Assembly: GCF_014839835.1 (NCBI RefSeq)
Contig: NC_071617.1
Coordinates: 5,392,001 to 5,456,000 of the forward strand
DNA: 64,000 nt
DNA from: Dryobates pubescens
Lineage: Eukaryota; Chordata; Aves; Piciformes; Picidae
Direction: 5' to 3'
Of the stretch, positions 12,201-24,200 are shown in pieces. Below the pieces are notes generated by a model, which was not told the origin of the DNA, did no database searches, and was given only the letters and a program-made list of their open reading frames with translations. The translations under genes were made by a program, and so were the position numbers. Each line of letters starts with the position of its first letter. Position 1 is the first letter of the stretch.

Positions 12201-15200
12201 CTGTCCTATTTATCACTGAAGAATTGTCTTTTCCAGTGACCTTTTACATTAAGTGGTTGGGAATGGCAGCTGCTTAGTTTTACTCTAAGATTCTGCCCAG
12301 GGAGGTGGTGGAGTCACCATCACTGGAGGTGTTTAGGAAGAGAACCTAACCCTGGTGCCAGGGTTAGGTTGCTTAGATGGTGTTGGGTGATAGGTTGGAC
12401 TTGATGATCTCAAAGGTCTTTTCCAACCTGCTCTGCTCTGCTCTGCTCTGCTCTGCTCTGCTCTGCTCTGCTCTGCTCTGCTCTATTCTATTCTATTCTA
12501 TTCTATTCTATTCTATTCTATTCTGTTCTGTTCTGTTCTGTTCTGTTCTGTTCTGTTCTGTTCTGTTCTGTTCTATTCTATTCTATTCTACAGAGAGTTA
12601 CATCAGTAGTTTCTTAGATGTATTGTGTCTTAGTTCCACCGAGGTGGACACTTTGGTCTCTTCCTCCATATGAAAAGTCAATTCCCTCATCTTTCTTGTT
12701 TCATTTGTTCCAGGATTGAGTTATTGACTCTCTTTTCCCCAGTCACCTTAGTAACTGGGTTTGCTATGTTCAAGATACCAGCTGGTTTTACTGGTCTGAA
12801 TGGTGAAGTGCATGTATTGGTTTGGCTGGAAAGGTTTCTATATGTGTCAGCCTCTGTGTGTGTTGAATGCTGAGTGGTGGTTGTGGTTAAATAAGAGCAT
12901 ATAACTCCTGAGTAATAGCTCATGTGCCACGATGATGCAGCCTTTTAGGAATACATCCTTGTGGTTCAGGCTGTTCTGGTGGTGCTGGGAATCTGTTAAC
13001 TCCTCTTGCAAGGGGTGAAACGTGGCATAAGATGAGCAAAACTCTCAGATGTGTTCCTGTGTTTATGTGGAGAACTTTCATGCAAATATGCAACTGCACT
13101 GCTCTGAGGTTTCTCACTTTTGTTGGTTGCTGAAGCAGTAACATGGTAGACACTGTGACAAAATGAGAGGGAATAAGGGAAGGAGGAAATGCAAGTTGGG
13201 ATTACTCTAAACTGAGGAAATCTTCTTGGATTTTTGTTTCAGAAAGGCTGGTAGAAAGTCTCCGTTTGCCACAGGTGCCCACCCTTCATTCCCAAGTGTT
13301 CCTGTTCTTCAGAGTATTGCTCTTGAGAATGTCTCCACAGCACCTTACCTCACTCTGGCCAACCATGATCACTGAACTGGTGAGTTGCAGCTAGCATTCA
13401 TGATTTGGAAGAGCAGTGCAAATCTGAGATACAAACTCATTGCTTCTTAACCATTTTTAACAAAACCTCTTCTAGATGAATGTGAGCCAGCAGTGTGCCC
13501 AGGTGGCCAAGAAGGCCAGTGGCATCCTGGCCTGCATCAGGAACAGTGTGGCCAGCAGGAGCAGGGAAGTCATTTTGCCCCTGTACTCTGCACTGGTTAG
13601 GCCACACCTCGAGTCCTGTGTCCAGTTCTGGGCCCCTCAATTCAAGAAAGATGTTGAGTAGCTGGAAGGTGTCCAGAGAAGGACAACAAAGCTGGGGAGG
13701 GGTTTGGAGCACAGCCCTGTGAGGAGAGGCTGAGGGAGCTGGGGGTGTTTAGCCTGGAGAAGAGAAGGTTTAAGGGACCTCTCTTACAACTACCTGAAGG
13801 GTGGTTGTAGCCAGGTCTCTTCTCCCAGGCAACCACCAACAGAACAAGGGGACAGAGTCTCAAGCTGTGCCAGGGGAGGTTTAGGCTGGATGTGAAGAAG
13901 AAATTCTTCCCAGAAAGAGAGATTGGCCATTGGAATGTGCCTCCCAGGGAGGTGGTGGAGTCACCATCACTGGAAGTATATTAAAAGAGACTGGATGAGG
14001 CTCTTAGTGCCATGGTTTAATTGATTAGGTGGTGTTAGCTGATAGGTTGGACTTGATGATCTCAGAGGGCTTTTCCAACCTGGTTGATTCTGTATTCTAG
14101 ATGCTGTGCATGTGAATGTGCAACAGGCACAACGTGGAAGCTGACTTATCTTGGTAGTCCTGGTGTCTGGTTTTTCCAACCAAACGTGCTAGCTGTTGGC
14201 TTGCACGGTTTAAGCTGTTCAGATGTCTCCTGTCGTCGTTGTTCCCTGCTGACTCCCCCTTCAATTTGTGCCTCTGTATGTGTATACATACACCACTATT
14301 CCCACTCTTTCTCTGCTCAAATGTTACTGCTTCTTACTTTGCTGGTCTTTCAGCCTTCTTCCTCTATGTGGTGGGTTCAAATTTCCCCTTCACATTGACC
14401 AGGCAGGACCAGCTCAATTGGAAGCTGTATTTACAATGCAAAAACTGCACTCTACAGTGGAATGCAAGGAATAGGTACAACATACACAGGAGTTACAATA
14501 TTATACAGGTATTTACAATCAGAAAATAGCACCAAAAGGTTGCTCCAATCCCCCCCCAAACCACCTTCTTTTTCCCCCTACAATTAGAAGAAAAGAGAAA
14601 CGTTAGGAGAAAATGTTAGTTCTTACCTGCAAGGTCAGCTGGCAGCGATTACATCCTCCCCAGCCCAGCAGAAGAGCCAAGCAGCTGGAGGGGGAGGAAA
14701 GGAATGAAGGTAAACTGTGTGAGATGTTTATAGAGCACTTGCTTCTGTACCAGGCATTCTGTCCAATGGAATTCATTTAGAATGATCTTTTCTTTTGCTT
14801 TTTTAGACCCAACTGTGAATTGTTTCTCTTTTCCTCCTTTCCTGCTCGAAATCTGCAGCTAACTTTTAAAGGCATAGCCTGAAACTGCCACACTCCAGCT
14901 ATGAGGATGAGAAGCCACATAAAGGAGTCAGAAGCCATACTGTATTTGCAGTTGGTGGTCATTCAGCTCACCCTGTGGCTGAAGCTTTGTAACATGCTTT
15001 ATACAAGGCTCCACTGAGCTTTCTTCTTTCTTTGTTCCTTTTGGTGTTTTTCCTTTCTAATTTTATTGCCATTTTTGTTTGGGTTTATTCTTCTTTCTTT
15101 TTCTCTTTGTTTTACTCTGCCTAACAAGACAGGATAAACATTTTTCAGAGCTATTACCTGTGGAGTCTACGTTGTTGACTGTTTGACAGGTTCTTTTGGC

Positions 15201-18200
15201 TTTCAGCTTTGGCAGTGGGAGCGGTTGGTGTGCCCTGGGGTTTGTTTAATCTGTTAGCTGAGCAGTTCCCAGGGGACTGACCAACACAGGGAGCAAATCA
15301 GAATCACTGCTGGGCTTTAATGTTTTGGTATCTGTAGGCACCTAACCTGGCCACAAATGTAAGCAATAAAAGGAGAAAAGCTATGGAAAATGTCTTTTAA
15401 ACATCAAATGCAAAACTAGAAATAGGTAGATTCAGATTGGATGTCAGGAAGAAATTCTTCCCCATGAGGGTGGTGAGACACTGGCACAGGTTGCCCAGGG
15501 GGGTGGTGGAAGCCTCATCCCTGGCAGTTTATAGGCCAGGCTGGATGTGGCTGTGAGCAACCTGCTGTAGTGTGAGGTGTCCCTGCCCATGGCAGGGGGG
15601 TTGGAACTAGATGATCCTTGGGGTCCCTTCCAACCCCAGCAGTTCTAGGATTCTATAGATGGATGTATTTTATTTTGTAGCCTGTCAATAACATAAACAT
15701 AGGAAACCCATTCTACTTGGTGTGGCCCTTGGATTCCTGTGGTGTCCCCTGGCCTTTACACAAGTTACCACAGTCCTGGAACTACTTTCAGTGCACAGGA
15801 CTATGTTGCTTCTGGGAATTAGCAGCTGAGCTTGAGTGCTGCAGTATGTGATTCTTATTTCCTGTAGCCTTTCTTCTCTTAAGTATTAAGCCCCTATTAC
15901 AAGAAGGATATGGAGGTGCTGGAGCATGTCCAGAGAAGGGCCATGAGGATGATCAGAGGGCTGGAGCACCTCTCCTATGAGGACAGACTGAAGGAGTTGG
16001 GGCTGGTCAGTCTGGAGAAGAGAGGGCTCCAAGGAGACCTAATTGTGGCCTTCCAGTATCTGAAGGGGGCCTACATACATGAAGAAGGCTGGGGAGGGAC
16101 TTCTCAGGATCTCAGGTAGTGATAGGACTAGGGGGAATGGAATGAAGCTGGAGGTGGGGAGATTCAGGCTGGAGGTGAGGAGGAAGTTCTTCCCCATGAG
16201 AGTGGTGAAGCCCTGCAATGGGTTGTCCAGGGAGGTGGTTGGGGCCCCGTCCCTGGAGGTGTTTAAGCCCAAGCTGGATGAGGCTCTGGCCAGGCTGATG
16301 TAGTGTGGGGTGTCCCTGCCCATGGCAGGGGGGTTGGAACTAGCTGATCCCTGTGGTCCCTTCCAACCCTGACTGATACTGTGATACTGTGATTAAGTAG
16401 TGCAGGGGACCAGTCTCTGAGAACTTTCCTAGCTAGACAAGAGTCAGTTGCTTATGGTCCTTGTGCTACTCAGGCTATACATGAGAAAAAAGCTTTATGG
16501 TAACACTTGTCATCCAGGAATAGAAATAAAGCTCCAAAGAGTTCTTCTAAGGCTTGTTACTCATTCTTCCCTACAGCATTTTCTTGGATAAAATGAAAAA
16601 TGGTATTAAAATGTATGGTCCATAAAAAATGGTACTAACATGTAGCATTTGATCTCCAGGTACAAGTGTTTTTACTGATGGAACAGGAGCTCACTGCTGA
16701 TGAAGACATTTCCAGGTAAACCTAAGTACTTCTCACTTGCTTTAACTTGGTAACAGTCTTCTGGCATGCTGCTGGGCATTTGAGTCATTGTTTGAAAGCA
16801 TTTTTCTTGTAAGGAATGATCAAGCTCAAATGAGAAGGACAAGTAAAGGGTAGTTCAGTCAGACTGCAGTACTAGGGACATACTGGCAAGGCAAAAGGAA
16901 ACCAAATCCCACTGTCAGACTGCTCATGAACCGCTAAGCAAATTGCAGAAGACAAGTATGTTAGTTCTTGCAGTGGGTTCCTGGCTAAAATGACACTGCT
17001 TCTGCAATTGAAATCTGTGTGGTATGACTTCATAGCTTTTCCTGTGTCATACACTTATTTACACTAATATTGATGCAGGGGTTGGGGTTTTTTTTGGTCT
17101 GAATAAAAATAATGGTTTCTTGTAGCATGAGAAAGTCATAAAGATGAAGGAGGTAATTTTTCTTGTTTCACTGTCCCTTTCTATCCCATCTGCCTTCTGC
17201 ACAGTATGAGCCAATTTCAGCCAGTGCTAGCAGTGGAGGCAGATTTCTCTAGAGAACAGGAGATACTTGCCCAAATCTTGGCCTTCAGGGTTTTTTTCCC
17301 CCTAGATTATCTCTGTTCTTTTGAAGATTTTTTTTTTCCTTTAAAACAAACTGGTGTGGACATGACTCAATTTCAAACTGTCTCTTCATTTGGATGGCTG
17401 ATGAGAATGAGATGCAGCCTAGCTTGCTTGTTAACACTTTATCACATCTATCAAGCAAGCAGAATCCATCCACAGTGCAGACTTGCAATGTTCTGGTTTG
17501 ATTTAGGAGTTCAGGATGAAGTTGGTGATTAGAGAGATGTGTGTGCAAAGGCAAGTTGAAGAGGATGATCTTTCCACAGTGATAGAAGGCTGTTGGGACT
17601 CACCTGCCTGCTGTAATTTGTTTTAGAACTTCTGGCCCATCTGTTGCTGGTCTGGAGACAACATACACAGGTGGCAATGGTTTCTCCACGTCCTACAACA
17701 GCCAGAGATGGTTGAACCTGTACTTGTCTGCTTGCAAGTTTCTGGACTTGGCCCTAGCTTTGCCATCTGAAAACTTGCCTCAGTTTCAGATGTGAGTAGA
17801 AGATGACACTGTCATTGAAGTTTTTGAATGCTTGTCCATGTCTCTTGATAAAATCCTTGTGTATAAAACTCCTTTTTTCCCCCCATTCCCCTGCCTTTTC
17901 CAGCCTTCACCCAAGGCTTCCAGTGTCAGAGTGGCCCCAAGTATAAGTGATGCTATGCACCAAATGACTTCAGGCTGGTTTGATTTAGCCTACAGCAAGA
18001 GATTCCCCACACTTGTGAGCTAATCAATAATAGTGATTTACTGAAGTACTTTAAAGTACTTCAGACCTTGCAGTAAGGTCTGAGATCTCAAAATACACCC
18101 ACAGGTCTCAGTGACTAATGCATGAGATCAGTCGACTCTGCGTGGTCTCAGCATGACTCAGATTACTGCTGCGTGATCTGTCTAGAAGATGTTGCATCAA

Positions 18201-21200
18201 ACCTGCTTGTGAAGGGGACTCCCTAGGCTTTTCTTGGTCAGTAGTGTGCATATCACAGAATCCCAGAACACTAGAGGTTGGAAGAGACCTCCAGAGATCA
18301 CTGAGTCCAACCCCTCTGCCAGGGCAGGATCACCCAGGGTAGGGTGCACAGGAAGGCATCCAGGTGGGTTTGGAAAGTGTCCAGAGAAGGAGACTCCACA
18401 ACCTCTCTGGGCAGCCTGTTCCAGTGCTGTCACCCTCACTGTAAAGTTTCTCCTCATGTTGAGGTGAAGCCTTCTATGTTCAAGTTTGTATCCACTGGTC
18501 CTTGTCTTATTACTGTTTACCACTGAAAAATTGCTTGGCCCCCTCCACTTGACACCCAGCCCTCAGCTATTGATGGACATTGATCAGATCCCCCCCACCA
18601 GTCTTCTCTTCTCAAGATTAAACAGCCCCAGGGCGCTCAGTCTCTCTTCCTAGGGGAGAATCCCTTGATCATCCTGGTGGCTCTCCATTGGATTCTCTGC
18701 AGCAGGTCCCTGTCTCCCTTGAACTGGGGAGCTCAAAACTGGACGCAGTGCAAACTGCTTCCTCAGTGCTTCTGCCTAGGCAGGTGGTGGAGTCTCCTCC
18801 TTTCAAGAACATTTCGGACACATACCGGGGTGACGTGTCCTAGGTGGTTCCGCTTTGGCAGGAGGTTTGCACTCGATCTCCAGAGGTCCCTTTCAACCCC
18901 TACCATTCTATGACTTGATGATTTTGCAGTCATTTTCTATTGGGGGAAAAAAAGAAGAGTGGCAAACAACTGGTATTTGTTGAAGGCTCTAGAAATGAGA
19001 AGCCAGCGGGGACAAAAGAGAGTATTTTGTTTCTCCCTTTACACTGCACAGCGGTGACCATGTGAAAGCTGCTGCCCTAGCATAGCTCTGTAGACATTTG
19101 GTCACCTCTGCTTATCCTGTTATTTAAAGGATGCTCATGCAGGCTAGAGGGTGGAAGGACTTGCACACACTGTGTCAGTTTGTGCCCTGCAGTGTTTCTA
19201 GATCTAAAGCTTCTCGTGAAGGTTCCTTCATTTATTTAGTTTTCTGTGGATTTGGCTGATAATTCCTGTTCAGTTCCCCAAGCTGTCCTAATCCCCATTG
19301 TCAGCCAACAGTTTCATTTAGGTCATTACTGTGTATTTCTGGGCAGACAGCAGTCATGCTGAATCACACTGGCTTTTTAAGGTGTTCTGGATTGAAGTTT
19401 TGAGGACAGAAACTACAGAGACTTTGATATCCTCTGTGATGCAAGTAGCCAGTCCGTGTAGCACAGCAAGGTTAGGGGTCTGTGGTCATTGGTCTATGAC
19501 TGGCTTAAATAAATGAGGTTTTGTTATCAATATGGTTATCAATATTGATCACATTCTGTGTGTTAGAGTAAAAGCTGCAAATGGGCAGCAAAAAATGTTA
19601 AGTGACTTACATATTGTTTCATTCAGGATTGCTTTCAGTTCTCTGGCACACAGTGAAGTTGTGAATCCTCCTGATTTTAGCTTCTCTGCCTTATCTTGCT
19701 CTTGGCATCCTTATACTTTGTCCATGTTACCTCCTGCTTTTCAGAATGTGCCTTTCCTAGTCTTCCCTGTCAAAGACTGATGTTTTCTGTAGGAGTTGGT
19801 TTTGCACACCAGTGTGCACTTGCAGCCCAGAAAGCCAATTGTATCCTGGGCTACATCAAGAGAAGCATAGCCAGCAGAGCAAGGGAGGTGATTCTCCCCC
19901 TCTACCCCACTCTGCTGAGACCCCACCTGGAGTACTGCATCCAGTTCTGGAGCCCCTTTTGCAACAAGGATCTGGACATGCTGGATTTTGTCCAGAGAAG
20001 AGCCAAGAGGATGATCAGAGTTGGAGCTCCTCTCCTATGAGGACAGACTGAGAGATTTGGGGTTGTTCAGTCTGGAGAAGAGAAGGCGCTCAGGAGGCCT
20101 TATTGTGGCCTTCCAGTATCTGAAGGGAGCCTACAGGAAAGCTGGGGAGGGAGTTTTTAAGGTGTGAGGTAGATAGGACTAGGGGGAATGGGGCAAAACT
20201 TGAAATGGGTAGATTCAGATTGGATGTCAGGAAGTTCTTCAGCATGAGGGTGGTGAGACACTGGAACAGCTTGCCCAGGGAGGTGGGGGAAGCCTCATCC
20301 CTGGAGGTTTTGAAGGCCAGGCTGGATGTGGCTCTGAGCAAGCTGATGTAGTGTGAGGTGTCCCTGCCCATGGCAGGGGATTGGAACTAATGATCCTTGA
20401 GGTCCCTTCCCACACTAACAATTCTGTGATTTCCCCACTCCCACTTTTTCTTTGATCCTTAAGTAAATTTCCTCACCCACTGATTTGCAGATGTGGCAGA
20501 AAAGCCTTGAGTGATCCCTAAGGCTGATGTCTGCTTGTGTTCTCTCACGCCAGGTATCGTTGGGCTTTTATTCCAGAAGCCTCAGATGACTCAGGCTTGG
20601 AAGTCCGAAGGCAGGGGACACACCAGAGGGAATTCAAACCTTACGTGGTGCGGCTAGCAAAGCTGCTGAGGAAAAAAGCCAAGGTACCTCGCTTCCTTTC
20701 CAGCCTTGCTTTGCACTGGCAGCTTCTCACATGCAGGAGCTAACAGCATTGCTCAGTTGTGAATATTTGTATGTTTGGTTGTGGGGGGCGTTATTAACAA
20801 TGAGCAATGGAAAGGAGTTGATCTGGGGTTTGGTTTTTAACAATGCAAGGCGTTTATCTGGAGTGGGAGATTCTCACCGGAGTCATGACAAGTCAGCATC
20901 AGGCAAAAATCACATGCAGGTAAATGAAGCATAAAAACACCTCTAAGCACAAACAAAATATCCCCAGACTAAACAAAAAACTAACCAACCAAACAACAAC
21001 ACAAAGAAACCAAAACCAACCAACCAAAACCAAACCAAACACCAAACAACAAAACAAAAAGCCCCAACAGAACAAAGAGAGGAGGTTCAGGGGAGACCTT
21101 ATTGCTGTCTACAACTCCCTGAAGGGAGGTTGTAGCCAGGTGGGGGTTGGTCTCTTCTCCCAGGCAACCAGCACCAGAACAAGAGGACACAGTCTCAAGC

Positions 21201-24200
21201 TGCACCAGGGGAAATTTAGACTCGAGGTGAGGAGAAAGTTGATCACAGAGGGAGCTGTTAGCCATTGGGATGTGCTGCCCAGGGAGGTGGTGGAGTCACC
21301 ATCCCTGGAGGTGTTCAAGAAGGGACTGAATGTGGCACTTGGTGCCATGATCTAGTATTCATGAGGTGTTGGGTGACAGGTTGGACTTGATGATCTTTGA
21401 GGTCTTTTCCAACCTTGTTGATTCCATGATTCTATGAAAACCAAACCAAAACCCAAACCAAACAAACAACCCCAACAGAACTAACAAGAAACAAACAAAA
21501 CCAAGCCAAAACCCAAACCAAACAAACAACCCCAACAGAACAAGAAACAAACAAAACCAAACCAAAACCCAAACCAAACAAACAACCCCAACAGAACAAG
21601 AAACAAACAAAACCAAGCCAAAACCCAAACCAAACAACCAACCCCAACAGAACTAACAAGAAAAAACCAAAACCAAGCCAAAACCCAAACCAAACAAAAA
21701 AACCCAACAGAACTAACAAGAAACAAACAAAACCAAACCAAAACCCAAACCAAACAAAAAAACCCAACAGAACTAACAAGAAACAAACAAAACCAAGCCA
21801 AAACCCAAACCAAACAACCAACCCCAACAGAACTAACAAGAAACAAACAAAATCAAACCAAAACCCAAACCAGACAACCAACCCCAATAAAACTAACAAG
21901 AAACAAACAAAACCAAGGCAAAACCAAAACCAAACAACCAACCCCAACAGAACAAGAAACAAACAAAACCAAGCCAAAACCCAAACCAAACAACCAACCC
22001 CAACAGAACTAACAAGAAACAAACAAAACCAAGCCAAAACCCAAACCAAACAACCAACCCCAACAGAACTAACAAGAAACAAACCAAACCAAGCCAAAAC
22101 CCAAACCAAACAAACAACCCCAACAGAACAAGAAACAAACAAAACCAAGCCAAAACCCAAACCAAACAACCAACCCCAACAGAACAAGAAACAAACAAAA
22201 CCAAGCCAAAACCCAAACCAAACAACCAACCCCAACAGAACTAACAAGAAAAAACCAAAACCAAGCCAAAACCCAAACCAAACAAAAAAACCCAACAGAA
22301 CTAACAAGAAACAAACAAAACCAAACCAAAACCCAAACCAAACAAAAAAAACCAACAGAACTAACAAGAAACAAACAAAATCAAACCAAAACCCAAACCA
22401 AACAACCAACCCCAACAGAACAAGAAACAAACAAAACCAAGCCAAAACCCAAACCAAACAACCAATCCCAACAGAACAAGAAACAAACAAAACCAAACCA
22501 AAACCCAAACCAAACCAAAAAACCCAACAGAACTAACAAGAAACAAACAAAACCAAACCAAAACCAAACAAAAAAACCCAACAGAACAAACAAAACCGAA
22601 ACAAAACCAAGCCAAAACCCAAACCAAACAAACAACCCCAATAAAACTAACAAGAAACAAACAAAACCAAACCAAAACCCAAACCAAACAAACAACCCCA
22701 ACAGAACTAACAAGAAACAAACAAAACCAAGCCAAAACCCAAACCAAACAACCAACCCCAACAGAACAAGAAACAAACAAAACCAAACCAAAACCCAAAC
22801 CAAACAACCAACCCCAACAGAACTAACAAGAAACAAACAAAACCAAACCAAAACCCAAACCAAACAAACAACCCCAACAGAACTAACAAGAAACAAACAA
22901 AACCAAACCAAAACCCAAACCAAACAAACAACCCCAACAGAACAAGAAACAAACAAAACCAAGCCAAAACCCAAACCAAACAAACAACCCCAACAGAACA
23001 AGAAACAAACAAAACCAAGCCAAAACCCAAACCAAACAACCAACCCCAACAGAACAAGAAACAAACAAAACCAAGCCAAAACCCAAACCAAACAACCAAC
23101 CCCAACAGAACAAGAAACAAACAAAACCAAACCAAAACCCAAACCAAACAACCAACCCCAACAGAACTAACAAGAAACAAACAAAACCAAGCCAAAACCC
23201 AAACCAAACAACCAACCCCAACAGAACAAGAAACAAACAAAACCAAACCAAAACCCAAACCAAACAACCAACCCCAACAGAATTAACAAGAAACAAACAA
23301 AATCAAACCAAAACCCAAACCAAACAACCAACCCCAACAGAACAAGAAACAAACAAAACCAAGCCAAAACCCAAACCAAACAACCAATCCCAACAGAACA
23401 AGAAACAAACAAAACCAAACCAAAACCCAAACCAAACCAAAAAACCCAACAGAACTAACAAGAAACAAACAAAACCAAACCAAAACCAAACAAAAAAACC
23501 CAACAGAACAAACAAAACCGAAACAAAACCAAGCCAAAACCCAAACCAAACAAACAACCCCAATAAAACTAACAAGAAACAAACAAAACCAAACCAAAAC
23601 CCAAACCAAACAACCAACCCCAACAGAACTAACAAGAAACAAACAAAACCAAGCCAAAACCCAAACCAAACAACCAACCCCAACAGAACAAGAAACAAAC
23701 AAAACCAAACCAAAACCCAAACCAAACAACCAACCCCAACAGAACTAACAAGAAACAAACAAAACCAAACCAAAACCCAAACCAAACAAACAACCCCAAC
23801 AGAACTAACAAGAAACAAACAAAACCAAACCAAAACCCAAACCAAACAAACAACCCCAACAGAACAAGAAACAAACAAAACCAAGCCAAAACCCAAACCA
23901 AACAAACAACCCCAACAGAACAAGAAACAAACAAAACCAAGCCAAAACCCAAACCAAACAACCAACCCCAACAGAACAAGAAACAAACAAAACCAAGCCA
24001 AAACCCAAACCAAACAACCAACCCCAACAGAACTAACAAGAAACAAACAAAACCAAACCAAAACCCAAACCAAACAAACAACCCCAACAGAACTAACAAG
24101 AAACAAACAAAACCAAGCCAAAACCTGAACCAAACAAACAACCCCAACAGAACTAACAAGAAACAAACAAAATCAAACCAAAACCCAAACCAAACAAACA

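Noticed and set aside
12377-12673. 98-codon frame with LLCSALLCS repeats
   Set aside because: Translation of the pentanucleotide microsatellite.
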